DNA from: Paenibacillus sp. GP183
Lineage (GTDB): Bacteria; Bacillota; Bacilli; Paenibacillales; NBRC-103111
Length of the DNA: 64,000 bases
Reading direction: 5' to 3'
NCBI RefSeq assembly: GCF_900104695.1
Contig: NZ_FNSW01000001.1
Coordinates: 2,542,001 to 2,606,000 of the forward strand
Under the pieces are notes generated by a model. That model saw only the letters and a program-made list of their open reading frames with translations, was not told where the DNA came from and did not search any database. This document shows, in pieces, positions 37,796-48,162 of this stretch (positions are counted from its first letter, which is position 1; the number at the start of each line of letters is the position of its first letter). A program made the translations under genes and the position numbers.

Positions 37796-40515
37796 TTATT
37801 TATTCATTAATTGGCGAATCACCGTCTGCATGATACCACCATTGCGATAGTATTCGATATCTACCACACTATCAAGACGGACGATCACTTCAAAATCAAA
37901 GCAGCTTCCATCTTCACGGGTAGCCCGAATCGTAATCGTTTGCCCCGGGTTGATCTCATTGCATAAGCCTATTGTTTTGAATGTTTCAGTTCCATTGAGA
38001 CCAAGAGAGGAAGTGTTCGTTCCTTCTACAAATTGTAAAGGGAGTACGCCCATTCCCACCAAATTACTTCGGTGAATTCGCTCAAAGCTTTCTGCGATAA
38101 CCGCTTTAACTCCAAGCAGGTAAGTGCCTTTTGCTGCCCAGTCCCTGGAGCTTCCCGTACCATATTCTTTGCCCGCAATCACGACAAGTGGAGTACCGAT
38201 CTCTTGATACTTCATAGCTGCATCGTAGATTGACATGATTTCACCTGTCGGCAAGTACTTGGTTACGCCTCCCTCCGATCCGGCAACCAATTGATTACGG
38301 ATGCGGATGTTGGCAAAGGCACCTCGCATCATCACTTTATGGTTACCGCGGCGGGAAGGATAAGAATTGAAATCTTCAGGTTTGACTCCGTTGGTTTGCA
38401 AGTACAATCCGGCAGGACTATCGGCCTTGATAGCGCCCGATGGAGAAAGGTGATCGGTTGTTACTGTGTCTCCCAAGAGCGCCAAAGTGCGAGTACCTTT
38501 AATTTCTTGAATTTCTGTAGTTTGCTCATTAAGATTTCTCAGGAATGGTGGTTCTTGTATATAATAGGAGTTTTCATCCCACTGATAAAGCATACTTTCA
38601 GGTGCAACGATTTGATTCCACTGTTCATTCGCCTCATACACCACTTCATAACGCTTGCGAAACAATTCTGGTCGAACCGCATTGCCCAAACAGTGTTGAA
38701 TTTCTCCTGAAGATGGCCAGATATCTTTTAAGTACACGGGTTGTTCATTTTGATCGTATCCAATTGGATCATTGGTCAAATCGATATCAACCGTACCCGC
38801 TAAAGCATAGGCGATCACAAGCGGTGGAGAAGCAAGGTAATTCAATTTCACTTGTGGGTGTACGCGTCCTTCAAAGTTCCGGTTTCCTGAAAGCACGGCA
38901 GCTACTGTAAAATCCTGGTCGTTGATAGCTTTGCTCACCTCAGGAGGAAGCGGTCCTGAGTTACCGATGCATGTCGCACAACCATAACCAGCAATATGGA
39001 ACCCTAGAGCTTCAAGATAACCAAGTAGCCCAGATTCTCTTAAATAGTCGGTCACAACCCGTGAACCGGGTGTGAGCGAACTCTTCACATAAGCCGGCTT
39101 TTTTAGTCCTTTTTCCACCGCGTTTTTAGCTACAAGTCCTGCGGTGATCAACACAGCAGGATTGGAAGTATTCGTACAGCTCGTAATCGCGGCGAGAACC
39201 ACCGATCCGTTCTTAATGACCATTTGTTCTCCGTTAGCCTGTTCAATCAAGACTGATTTTTTTAAATGCTCCTCGGACAACCCATAGCCGCCTTTATCGA
39301 ACGGTGTTCTAATCGCCTCATTGAAAATCTGCTTCATCGCTGTCAACTCAATACGATCTTGTGGACGTTTGGGCCCGGCAAGGCAGGAAACAACCGTGGA
39401 TAGGTCAAGCTCAACTACCTCCGGATAGTAAGGGTCCGGACTATCACTCTCCCTGAACATGTCTTGGGCTTTATAGTACGCTTCAACGAGAGCGACTTGC
39501 TCCTGATCGCGGCCAATTAATCTTAAATAATTCAACGTTTCCTGGTCTATAGGGAAAAAGCCCATGGTTGCCCCGTATTCAGGCGCCATATTGGCAATGG
39601 TCCCACGGTCAGCCAAACTCAGTGTCCCTACACCAGGTCCGAAGAATTCTACAAACTTACCGACAACACCCTTCTTGCGAAGGATGTTGGTTACTGTTAG
39701 AGCAAGGTCCGTTGCGGTTGTCCCTTCAGGAATCGAACCGGTTAGTCTAAACCCAACCACATCAGGAATAACGAAATACAAAGGTTGTCCCAGCATGGCT
39801 GCCTCTGCCTCGATTCCGCCGACCCCCCAAGCCACCACGCCAAGTCCATTGATCATGGTCGTATGGGAATCCGTTCCTACAAGAGAATCGGGATAGATAA
39901 TGGTATCTCCATCCACATTCTTTCTAGCCGCAACAGACGCCAAATACTCCATATTGATTTGGTGCATAATGCCAGTTGCCGGTGGAACCACCCGGAAATT
40001 ATCAAAAGACTTTTGCGCCCACCGAAAAAAACGAAAACGCTCCATGTTCCGCTCAAAATTGATCTTTTCGTTAATTCCATCGCATCTGGCCTCCCGTAAT
40101 AATCTACTGTAACAGAGTGGTCCACCACCAGATCTACCGGGATAAGCGGATTCACTTTTGAAATATCCCCTCCCATTCGCTGCATCGTCTCGCGCATCGC
40201 CGCCAAATCCACTATCGCAGGAAGCCCGGTGGTGTCATGGAGAAGAATGCGTGCCGGTTTGAAAGGAACTTCTTGGTTCGGATCGCGTTCCACCGTCCAA
40301 TTTGCAAGCTTGGTAATGTGTTCTTTCGTAATGGCAATACCGTCAAATTCACGGACAGCTGCTTCCAGAAGGACTTTGATGGAATAAGGAAGCCTTGAAA
40401 CATATCCAATTCCCTCTTCCTCCAAAGCTTTGATTCGATAAAAATCATATTCTTTTTGATTTACGGTAAAAGTTGATCGTGTCCTGTATATACCTTTTAA
40501 TATTTTGTCTTTCAT
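37796..40515 (-). pseudogene. acnA: Aconitate hydratase A with one frameshift
   Basis: Gene of about 906 codons for the cytoplasmic [4Fe-4S] enzyme that interconverts citrate and isocitrate. The N-terminal frame (40515 to about 40070) ends in DYYGRPDAM. The rest (to 37796) continues one base out of register as [21 protein letters not shown] single missing base near 40073-40080, in an AA that should be AAA, explains it. Cluster ligands are kept in [11 protein letters not shown] and [12 protein letters not shown], and the swivel domain in [14 protein letters not shown] strong terminator separates it from the LarA-like gene. It may be dead, or the base may be a sequencing error. Confidence 0.88.
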
Positions 40516-40645
40516 AGGTCCATTACCACCCCGTTGACTTTGGTAAACTCCACTGTGTCTAGTTTCATTTCATTGCAAAATGAAGTATTCAAGCCATTTT
40601 TGAACATATAGTTCACGATGCAAAAGAAACCCAACCTATTCTGTG

Positions 40646-40703
40646 AAAACAAACGAAAATCCGGTTATTCCTTCGTCGAGGGGCCGGATTTTCGTTTGTT
40701 TTT
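40646..40703. terminator. Strong bidirectional terminator
   Basis: AAAACAAACGAAAATCCGG pairs over 19 bp with CCGGATTTTCGTTTGTTTT, with a 19-bp loop and A/T tails on both sides. It lies between the LarA-like gene and the aconitase gene, which are therefore separate transcription units. Confidence 0.9.
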
Positions 40704-40709
40704 CTGTTA

Positions 40710-41972
40710 TTATGAAACTATATTGATAATGCAATCCACCGCATAAGGTATGAAAGATACTCTAGGAGTTTCCTCACATTTCATCTTGGCGTTGTTATAT
40801 GCAGCATTAATGGATGCTGACGGAATAAAGAACATCTTTTTTAATTCCAATGGATCAATTTTGTCTGTCAAAAAATACACATCATGCGTTTGTAGCACAC
40901 GAGCATACATATACGCCTTGGAAGAATGATTTATACTGTTGAAGCCTTCTCTTTTGAAACAATTAATAACCTCTTGTGGATCACGAGATTCAATGAGCAA
41001 TTGAGCAAAACTCCCAATCCCGCCAGCACATTCTGCGACAAGTATGATGGAGCCTCCTGCCTTTGTAATCATTTCAGCAGTAGCTAAAGCTTTTTGTGCC
41101 TGATGCATATCAAAGTCCTTAGGATAGCCTCCTGGAGAAACGATCGTAATATCAAATTTCCCTTGGATTTGTATTTCCCATGCTTTTTTACAATCGGCGA
41201 CGCCTTTCTCATGAGCCTCCACTAGATCGCCGGCAACAACGGTCGTAATATCGCCGTCACTGTTTTTGACGACATTCACAATAAAGTCTACTCCCACTTT
41301 TCGAGCGGCTTCCACAGCCTCCTCGTGAAACGTGTTGTTTTCCAATTTACCCATCACGGGATGTTCGGATCGAATCGGTAGGGAATGATGTTGTTCTAAA
41401 CTTTTTACTCCTGCTACCCCAGGAACGATACTTTTTCGACCGCCGCTGAAGCCAGCTGACTGGTGGGGAGTAATGATACCCGTGAGAATCGTAAGATCAG
41501 ATTCTACCACTAATCGGTTAACTACAACGGCCAAACCGCGAGTTGTTTTCCCCAAATCGATCAGTTGATCTGGATCCGACGCATTATGGTTTATTATCAT
41601 GAACCGTTTGTAAGCCTCTTCACCCACCATGCTGATGAGTTCCTCTTCCGTATTTGTTCTATGATTGCCGGTCGCCACAAGCAAAGTTATCTCCGAGTCT
41701 CGAATCCCTGCCTCATTCAGTTCTCGACTAATTTCTTCAACGAGTAATTGGGTCGGAGACGGACGTGTTATATCATTAATGACGATCACTGCGTTCCTTT
41801 TACCGATAGCGAGCTCGCAAAGCTTAGCTGAGCCGATCGGATTTTCCATAGCTGCTCTGACAATTGCTCTTTTGTCAGGTGCTTTTTCTATTTTTTCGGC
41901 AATTAACTTTTCTACAGGTACATCCAGTTCAAATTCTATGAATTCTTTCCCATAGGGAACTTTATGTTTCAT
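40710..41972 (-). CDS. LarA-family nickel-pincer racemase/epimerase
   Basis: 2-hydroxyacid racemase or epimerase family, 420 residues. The active-site residues of lactate racemase are all seen: NDITRPSP (D and R), ATGNHR (first histidine), TPHQSAGFSGGRKSIVPG (second histidine and the lysine that carries the pyridinium cofactor), and EQHHS (third histidine). Members act on lactate, malate, phenyllactate or sugar acids. The companion genes here are a tartrate-type MFS carrier and a tartrate/D-malate dehydrogenase-like enzyme, so malate or tartrate is the best guess. LarB, LarC and LarE, needed for the nickel cofactor, are not in the window. Confidence 0.87.
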   Translation of the reverse strand: MKHKVPYGKEFIEFELDVPVEKLIAEKIEKAPDKRAIVRAAMENPIGSAKLCELAIGKRNAVIVINDITRPSPTQLLVEEISRELNEAGIRDSEITLLVATGNHRTNTEEELISMVGEEAYKRFMIINHNASDPDQLIDLGKTTRGLAVVVNRLVVESDLTILTGIITPHQSAGFSGGRKSIVPGVAGVKSLEQHHSLPIRSEHPVMGKLENNTFHEEAVEAARKVGVDFIVNVVKNSDGDITTVVAGDLVEAHEKGVADCKKAWEIQIQGKFDITIVSPGGYPKDFDMHQAQKALATAEMITKAGGSIILVAECAGGIGSFAQLLIESRDPQEVINCFKREGFNSINHSSKAYMYARVLQTHDVYFLTDKIDPLELKKMFFIPSASINAAYNNAKMKCEETPRVSFIPYAVDCIINIVS

Positions 41973-42024
41973 CTAATAAGTCACTTCCGATTTTTGAAGA
42001 ATAGGTATTTGAAAGGTAAAACAG

Positions 42025-43353
42025 TTAAGCATGTTTGGTAAGACTTTCACTCTCTTGAAGAGTTTGTTTTTGTTTTTTTTCTAATCGTATAAATAATGTC
42101 ATAATGAAAGATATAAACAACAGAGCACTTAAGAAAATTAAACCTCCCTTCGTACTGCCTGTTATACCTTTAATTAATCCCAATGCATAGGGTCCAACGA
42201 ATCCTCCTAAATTCCCAAAGGAATTGATCGAGGCTATAGCTACGGCCGCAGAGGACTGAGCTAAAAACAACGGTGGCAATGCCCAGAATGGAGACTTAAA
42301 GGCGTATAAACCCGTGAGAGAAATGGTGATGAAAGCCATCGCCAGATAAAGATTGGTCGTCATTCCAGCCAATATCATACCAATCGCTGAAACAACAAGT
42401 GGTATGGCCGAGTGTAAACGTCTTTCATTCTTACGGTCCGATCGACGTGACCAATAAATCATGCCAATCGTAGAGACGATATAAGGAACCGTGGCAATCA
42501 ATCCAACCTGGGTATTTGTTAAAACTTTAGAAAATCCCTTAATAATCTGTGGCATCCAGTACCCCACACCCAGGTTACCGGTTTGATACACAAATTGAAT
42601 AAAGCAAAGGTACAACACTTTAGGGTCGCATAACACTTTCAGCGTACTTAGATGTTTCACATTTTTAATTGATTTTTTCTCTTGTTCTAGCTCCGTTAAC
42701 AACCAATTCTTCTCTTCACTTGTCAGCCACTTCGCCTTTTCCGGACGTTCGGTCAAGTAGAAGTACGTCATGATTCCTAAAATAACGGAGGGTAACCCTT
42801 CCAGAATCAGCATCCATCTCCATCCATTGATGCCCATAAAATGTATATGATCCATAATCCACGTACTAAGTGGCGCTCCAATCACATAGGACACAGGGAT
42901 GGCTGCGGTAAACATCGCAACCGTGGTTGCTCGCTCTTTAGACCTGAACCAATTAGTGTAATAAAAAAGAATTCCCGGGTAAAATCCAGCTTCGGCTACG
43001 CCCAGTAAAAATCTCAAAATATACATATGCGTAGTGTTTTGAGCAAATCCTGTGAGGGTTGCTAATATCCCCCAGCTCACAAGTATTCTAGCAATCCATA
43101 CTCTCGCCCCGAATTTTTGCATCAACACGTTACTTGGTACCTCAAAAAGAAAATAACCAATAAAGAAAATACCGGAAACAATCCCGAATACCTCACTGGT
43201 AAGAGCAAGATCCTTATTCATCTGCAATGCCGCATATCCGATATTGGCCCGGTCCAAATAGGAAACAATATACAGAAGAAAGGTAAATGGGATAATTCTC
43301 ATTTTAACTTTTCGAATCGTTTGCTTTTCTAATGTTAGCGCATTCAAGTTCAT
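42025..43353 (-). CDS. MFS carrier, tartrate/phthalate (ACS) family
   Basis: Twelve-segment proton symporter of 442 residues. Seen: YIVSYLDRANIGYAAL in the first helix, the loop sequence RFLLGVAEAGFYPGILFY, and NWFRSKERA, all typical of TtuB-like anion:cation symporters. It is first in a unit with the LarA-like gene. A GntR-type operator (43446-43455) and a cre-like box lie upstream. Substrate most likely tartrate, D-malate or a similar hydroxy acid (inference from neighbours). Confidence 0.88.
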   Translation of the reverse strand: MNLNALTLEKQTIRKVKMRIIPFTFLLYIVSYLDRANIGYAALQMNKDLALTSEVFGIVSGIFFIGYFLFEVPSNVLMQKFGARVWIARILVSWGILATLTGFAQNTTHMYILRFLLGVAEAGFYPGILFYYTNWFRSKERATTVAMFTAAIPVSYVIGAPLSTWIMDHIHFMGINGWRWMLILEGLPSVILGIMTYFYLTERPEKAKWLTSEEKNWLLTELEQEKKSIKNVKHLSTLKVLCDPKVLYLCFIQFVYQTGNLGVGYWMPQIIKGFSKVLTNTQVGLIATVPYIVSTIGMIYWSRRSDRKNERRLHSAIPLVVSAIGMILAGMTTNLYLAMAFITISLTGLYAFKSPFWALPPLFLAQSSAAVAIASINSFGNLGGFVGPYALGLIKGITGSTKGGLIFLSALLFISFIMTLFIRLEKKQKQTLQESESLTKHA

Positions 43354-43377
43354 GTCTACCCCTCATTATTATTATTT

Positions 43378-43391
43378 TGGAAACGCATTCA
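43378..43391. promoter_or_regulatory. cre-like box upstream of the MFS carrier gene
   Basis: TGGAAACGCATTCA matches the CcpA consensus TGWAANCGNTNWCA at 12 of 14 positions and lies 25 bp upstream of the carrier start, where it would block transcription in the presence of preferred sugars. Confidence 0.5.
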
Positions 43392-43445
43392 ATGCTTTGA
43401 AAAGATGAAAATATGAAAAAAAGCCCCTAACACAAAAAAAGAATA

Positions 43446-43455
43446 ATGTATACAT
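43446..43455. promoter_or_regulatory. GntR-type operator (copy 1)
   Basis: ATGTATACAT, inside the longer identical block GAATAATGTATACATTTTT that recurs at 45940-45949 upstream of the GntR gene. The palindrome and its placement before the MFS carrier fit autoregulation plus control of this unit by that regulator. Confidence 0.65.
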
Positions 43456-43527
43456 TTTTTGTTATACCAAACCAAAAATCAGGCAATCGACATTCGTGTT
43501 GGATCGTTATATGATGATGGATACGAA

Positions 43528-44079
43528 CTACTTTTTTAGAAATAGCGGTTTATTCAAAACATGTAAAAGTACATCGGAATCGAGATAATCTACATAATGT
43601 AAAATTAATGCTTCCACAGTCTGCGGCATAATCTTTGATAATCCTGTATGAGTAACGATGAGATGTTGAATTTCCAACGGAAGATCATGTTCTATTGCTT
43701 TTTGAACAGGATAGAAACCGTGTTGCATCAATTTTCCATATCTAGTTTTCATTCCCTCTTTGGTATATTCGAAACACTTACCAATATCATGAAGCAATGC
43801 AGAAGTGATTAATATATCTCGATCCACGTTAATCTGATGAATGCTTTGAATCACGTCTGCACAAGCAATGGCTTGGAGAGTGACACTTCGGGAGTGTTGT
43901 AAATTGCTATACTCTACGACATCACCACTTTTAGGAACATCCTCAAGATTTTCCCACCCACTAGCGCTATATGCTTCTTCCCAAATCGAAATGACAGCTT
44001 TTTTATAGTGTTCGTTTTGTATTAGCTGTAACTCCGGTAATGCTTTGATGATTAATTCTCTTAAGATATTTCCCTGCAT
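43528..44079 (-). CDS. HD-domain hydrolase
   Basis: Metal-dependent phosphohydrolase family, 183 residues. Seen: the first histidine in NLQHSRSV, the HD pair in SALLHDIGK, and later histidines in IVTHTG and a DYLDSD end. The substrate is unknown; similar proteins are nucleotidases or small-molecule phosphatases. It lies 19 bp after the dehydrogenase gene and probably belongs to its operon. Confidence 0.8.
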   Translation of the reverse strand: MQGNILRELIIKALPELQLIQNEHYKKAVISIWEEAYSASGWENLEDVPKSGDVVEYSNLQHSRSVTLQAIACADVIQSIHQINVDRDILITSALLHDIGKCFEYTKEGMKTRYGKLMQHGFYPVQKAIEHDLPLEIQHLIVTHTGLSKIMPQTVEALILHYVDYLDSDVLLHVLNKPLFLKK

Positions 44080-44098
44080 GTAACGTTTCCCCTACTCT

Positions 44099-45187
44099 CT
44101 ATTGTTTCTGCAATACTAATTTTTCTAACTCCTTAACTAGACTATCTCCGTATTGATCGGTTGATAGACTACCTCCTAAATCTGGAGTCTTAAGATTTTG
44201 TTTAAAAGCTTCTTCCACGGCCTTTTGTATTAATAATGCTGCATCAAGAGCGCTTTGATCGTTATTTCTTATTCCTAGCCACTCCAACATCATTTTTGCT
44301 GATAAAATTTCGGCAACGGGATTCGCTATATTTTTACCGGCGATGTCCGGTGCAGAACCATGGGTAGCCTGCGCAATCATAAAATGATCACCAAGATTTA
44401 GACCTGGTGCTAATCCAAGCCCTCCAACCAAACCAGCTGCTTGATCCGATAAAATATCCCCAAACATATTTGTCGTTACTACTACATCAAATACCTCTGG
44501 CTTTTGTACTAAATACAAGGCAAACGCGTCCACATGATAATCACGGATGGATACATCTTTATATTCAGAGCCGACACTTTTGCAGCTATCATAAAATAAT
44601 CCGCATCCTTTTCTTAGCACATTCATTTTATGCACCAATGTCACGGATTTTCTGCGAGTGTTTGCTAATTCGAAACCAACTTTAGCTAAACGTTCACTAG
44701 CTTTTCGAGTAACTACTCTTAACGAAAGCACGGTGTCAGGATCCGGCATAAACTCACCTGAACCGAAATACAGATTCCGATCAGAATACATACCTTCCGT
44801 ATTTTCTCTTACAATCACAAGATCTACATTTTCATATCTTGTATTTACACCTACATAATTCTTAGCGGGACGAATATTAGCATATAAATCAAATTTCTTT
44901 CTCAAAGCACCGCTTGGATTTATCATATTAGGATCGGTTGTTTCATAAATGTGTGTCGTTACAGGTCCCAATATTCCTGCGTGGCAGTTTTTTAAACCTT
45001 CAATCGTTTCATTCGGTAAAGTCGACCCTTTGCTTTCATATCCAGCTAATCCCACAGGAAAATATCTAAATTCAAGATGAAGCCCTTCCACGATCGAATG
45101 AACAGCATTTAGCACTTTGATCGTTTCTCTAACGATCTCTGGGCCTATTCCGTCACCTTCCATTACTGCAATCTTATAATTTCCCAA
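44099..45187 (-). CDS. Isocitrate/isopropylmalate-family dehydrogenase, tartrate or D-malate type
   Basis: NAD-dependent oxidative decarboxylase of a 2-hydroxy acid, 362 residues. Seen: GDGIGPEIV, the substrate arginines in PSGALRKKFDLYANIRPAKN, VIVRENTEGMYS, KMNVLRKG, NMFGDILSD and THGSAPDIAG. This is the complete family active site. Length and context (TtuB-like carrier, LarA-like racemase, GntR) favour tartrate dehydrogenase or D-malate dehydrogenase over leucine or TCA-cycle enzymes, but isocitrate-like substrates cannot be excluded, as an aconitase gene is nearby. Confidence 0.82.
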   Translation of the reverse strand: MGNYKIAVMEGDGIGPEIVRETIKVLNAVHSIVEGLHLEFRYFPVGLAGYESKGSTLPNETIEGLKNCHAGILGPVTTHIYETTDPNMINPSGALRKKFDLYANIRPAKNYVGVNTRYENVDLVIVRENTEGMYSDRNLYFGSGEFMPDPDTVLSLRVVTRKASERLAKVGFELANTRRKSVTLVHKMNVLRKGCGLFYDSCKSVGSEYKDVSIRDYHVDAFALYLVQKPEVFDVVVTTNMFGDILSDQAAGLVGGLGLAPGLNLGDHFMIAQATHGSAPDIAGKNIANPVAEILSAKMMLEWLGIRNNDQSALDAALLIQKAVEEAFKQNLKTPDLGGSLSTDQYGDSLVKELEKLVLQKQ

Positions 45188-45214
45188 AGCTAATCCTGCC
45201 TCCTATTTCTATCA

Positions 45215-45895
45215 TCATAGTAAAATCAGATTTTCTGACAATTCTGTTTGCCCAATATGACTTAACAGAGTATTTCTAGCGATTTCAAGATGCTTCTGAA
45301 TAAGATTACTTGCTAATTCTGCATTTTTTGCTAATGCAGCTTTTAATATTTCATCATGCTCTTCTATCGCCTTATATGATCGCCCGGGAATAGAAAGAGT
45401 AGACAGTCTGATGAGACTGCCGACCTGATGCAATTGATCAATCATTGCAAAAAGTCGATCATTATCTCCCCCTGACATAAGCATGCTATGGAATTCCTTA
45501 TTTAATAAATCCACTTCTCTCCAATCACTTTGTTCTGTCGCTTCTCTTATTCTTGTTTGAATGTCGTGAAGTTGACTTAATTCAATTTCAGTTAAATGCG
45601 GAACGGATGTTGCAGTTGCTAAACTCTCTAGGTGAATGCGTAATTCAAATACATTAATAACATCTTTTCGAGTCAAAATCTTAACTCTAGACCCTTTTTG
45701 TGGAATACTCTCAATTAAACCTTCTACTTCTAAATTTCGAATCGCTTCACGTAATGGAGTTCTACTAACACCCAATTTTTCGGACAGTTCCTTTTCAAGT
45801 AGCTTTTTCCCCGGCTTTAAACTTCCGGATAATATTTCCTCTCTCAAAATGGCGGCTATCCGATCTTTAGCGAGTAGAAAATTTACTTTCTCCAT
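45215..45895 (-). CDS. GntR/FadR-type transcription regulator (FCD)
   Basis: Ligand-responsive regulator, 226 residues. Winged-helix domain with ELSEKLGVSRTPLREAIRNL (about 30-55), then an all-helical FCD domain with metal-ligand-like residues in LLNKEFHSML. It begins the unit with the dehydrogenase and HD genes. Its own upstream region carries ATGTATACAT (45940-45949) and TTGTATACTT (45915-45924), and the same operator recurs before the MFS gene. Confidence 0.88.
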   Translation of the reverse strand: MEKVNFLLAKDRIAAILREEILSGSLKPGKKLLEKELSEKLGVSRTPLREAIRNLEVEGLIESIPQKGSRVKILTRKDVINVFELRIHLESLATATSVPHLTEIELSQLHDIQTRIREATEQSDWREVDLLNKEFHSMLMSGGDNDRLFAMIDQLHQVGSLIRLSTLSIPGRSYKAIEEHDEILKAALAKNAELASNLIQKHLEIARNTLLSHIGQTELSENLILL

Positions 45896-45914
45896 ACAGT
45901 ATTATTCAACCACC

Positions 45915-45949
45915 TTGTATACTTTTTATATAAAGAATAATGTATACAT
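45915..45949. promoter_or_regulatory. GntR-type operators (copy 2 and a variant)
   Basis: TTGTATACTT followed 15 bp later by ATGTATACAT, upstream of the GntR gene. GAATAATGTATACATTTTT is identical to the block at 43441-43459. The pairing with a FadR-type gene makes these its likely binding sites. Confidence 0.65.
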
Positions 45950-46096
45950 TTTTAATTGTCAATATTTTTGGTTAGCATAATTCGACAAATGTTCTCTTTT
46001 TCTTACTTTTGAACGCTGATTTCGACGGCTATATTATTACAATTTAGCAACATGTTGATTGACGTAATGCAACAGGAAATGTGACATCCAATCATT

Positions 46097-46852
46097 TCAT
46101 TGACTAAAAACTTTCCAGCCAATTTGAATAATTAAAATGCCGGTAATTACTAACAGGAAGCGTTTGGCTGTTGTCTGCCGGATTTTGGGCAAAATAACCA
46201 GCGCTATTTGTGTACCCACAACAGAAGCAATTCCCATGGTAATAGCAAAAAACCAATTGATATAACCTGCCCACTCGAAGACCACAAAGCTGCCTAAAGC
46301 GCTTCCCAACACGAGCATGCGGGACCGCTGAACCGCTTCTATATATGCTTTACCAGCCTTAATCCAGAATATCATAATCAATGTTGCCGAACCTGGACCG
46401 AAGGCGCCATCATAGACTGATATAAACGTATTAATGAACTTATCGACTAACGGCTTCCGTTCCTCCACAGGCTTGACAGATACTGCGGTCCCCTTTCCTA
46501 ATATGGTTACCATGAAGGCAAACAGAAGCAACACAAAAGCAACTATATTCATGATCCGCGTGGACAAATGGGTCGTAATAGCCGCTCCACAGCTACCGCC
46601 GGCAAGTCCCAAGAAGATTGTAATGCATAATTCTCGTACGCTCATATTTTTATGCTTAAGCACAAATGGAATTCCCGATAAAGAAGAAACAAACCCGCTA
46701 AATTTATTGATACCGATAGCCGACTGAATGGGCAGGCCAATCATAAGTAGACTCGGTAATGTCAGCAGTCCGCCTCCTCCAGCAAGGGTTCCCAGTATGG
46801 AGGCTACCAAACCAATAACGAATAAAATGATGAGCTGTTCTAAGCTGAACAT
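46097..46852 (-). CDS. TauE/SafE-family permease
   Basis: Membrane protein of 251 residues with about eight segments. Seen: LAGGGGLLTLPSLLMIGLP near the start and the second-half repeat DGAFGPGSATLIMIF, the duplicated signature of TauE/SafE anion exporters (sulfite, sulfonate or organic anion). It is monocistronic as far as can be seen. Confidence 0.85.
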   Translation of the reverse strand: MFSLEQLIILFVIGLVASILGTLAGGGGLLTLPSLLMIGLPIQSAIGINKFSGFVSSLSGIPFVLKHKNMSVRELCITIFLGLAGGSCGAAITTHLSTRIMNIVAFVLLLFAFMVTILGKGTAVSVKPVEERKPLVDKFINTFISVYDGAFGPGSATLIMIFWIKAGKAYIEAVQRSRMLVLGSALGSFVVFEWAGYINWFFAITMGIASVVGTQIALVILPKIRQTTAKRFLLVITGILIIQIGWKVFSQ

Positions 46853-47425
46853 TATTTTTCTCCCTTCGATACAACTTTATCTGCTTTCACTCGAGTCTAT
46901 CTGTTCTGTAAATGGTTTATTTAAATTTTATGCCTCAATTCTTAAATCCTCTTCCCCAAAGAAATAGCTTGTCCACAATGAATAAACCCTTGCTAAATAA
47001 CCCCCCGCCATGCACCGTTTTATCGTTCCTTGCGTAAATAAACTCTTGCTGCAGATCGGTCATTTCCCCCATTTTTGATTCGGGCCTATCTGGCACAGCT
47101 TTATTAGTGAATGAATAATATCGTGATAGAAAATCGGGGGAAAGGAAAGGCTTGAGGGATAAGGGGTTGTCCCTTGCTACACTCTTCGACAACTAGTGTC
47201 AATAATGGAATATGCTCCATTATATAAGCCCTTTCCCACTAAGTTGAATTATCAATAATCCCACTTATTATAACTTATTTTACAGGAAAATAGATCATAT
47301 GAAAATAAAAGTATACAAATTCCGACATCTCTTTCTTCAGTTACATTGTATGCCAAGATTTCACTATGACTGGGATATTAGAGCATTTAGTTATATCGGC
47401 ATTAATGGAACTTGAATGTATAAAT
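46853..47425. other. Stretch without a supported gene
   Basis: An 85-codon minus-strand ORF (46935-47192) is open but has no recognisable family and no convincing ribosome binding site. Nothing else is supported. The region is AT-rich and may hold the promoter of the TauE-like gene. Confidence 0.4.
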
Positions 47426-48129
47426 TTAAGAATAAACTCCAACGCTTTTCTGCTTTTTATCACTTGCCTTCTCAACATGTTCAATTCTAATTTTCGGATC
47501 CATAATATTCGCTTTGACCAACAAATTGTAAATTTGAATAATCTCTTCATTTTTTAAAAAAGGTTCAGGATTTTCGGTTGATAAACGAATCAGTTTCCTA
47601 CTAATAAATTCAGTTAACTCAACATCATAAATGACTAGTTCATTAGAGGAAATTTGTCTCAACTCAGGATCAATACTAAAGCGGCACCTCATCGTAAATG
47701 AAATCATAGAGATGAAGTTTAACTTCTTATATGACTGCGTGATACTTTCAATAGCCTTCACATGACCATAATTCTGCCTTAGTGGATTAAATATTTTAAA
47801 CCTATTATTTACGAGCCAATTCTTGTCATCTTTCTTTCCTTTAATCTCGCCGCTGTAATTTTTAGTTTCAATTACAAATAATCCATACGGTGAGATAACC
47901 AGATGATCTATCTGAGAATAGCCCGTTCTTGATTTCGAATTTGATACGAGAAGATCACTCAGAAATTTACAATCCTTCGGCAATTGATCAAGTTGAATAT
48001 TAATTTTATACTCACCCAATTCACCGATACGTGTTGGTTCAACTTTTTTACGTTGCTTGGGTAGTATTGAGGGTATAGACGTGGGGGAATTGGGGATTTT
48101 TTAAATATCGCGAGAATTTTTCTGAACAT
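47426..48129 (-). pseudogene. NERD-domain protein with one frameshift near the N-terminus
   Basis: The body (48019-47426) encodes a NERD domain with SQIDHLVISPYGLFVIETKN (D-x(n)-E-x-K) and a basic C-terminus. The natural start appears to be the ATG at 48129 (MFRKILAIFKKSP) with GGAGG at good spacing. After about 13 residues the frame must shift by one base, within 48060-48110, to join RKKVEPTRIGELGEYKI. So the gene is frameshifted, or a base is misread. The second NERD gene of the window is at 27296-28279. Confidence 0.72.
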
Positions 48130-48162
48130 TATTAGCCTCCAGCTAGTCATTGAATGACGTAA

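Noticed and set aside
46935-47192. 85-codon minus-strand ORF
   Set aside because: No recognisable domain, unconvincing start and no neighbour coupling. Kept only as an unsupported stretch.
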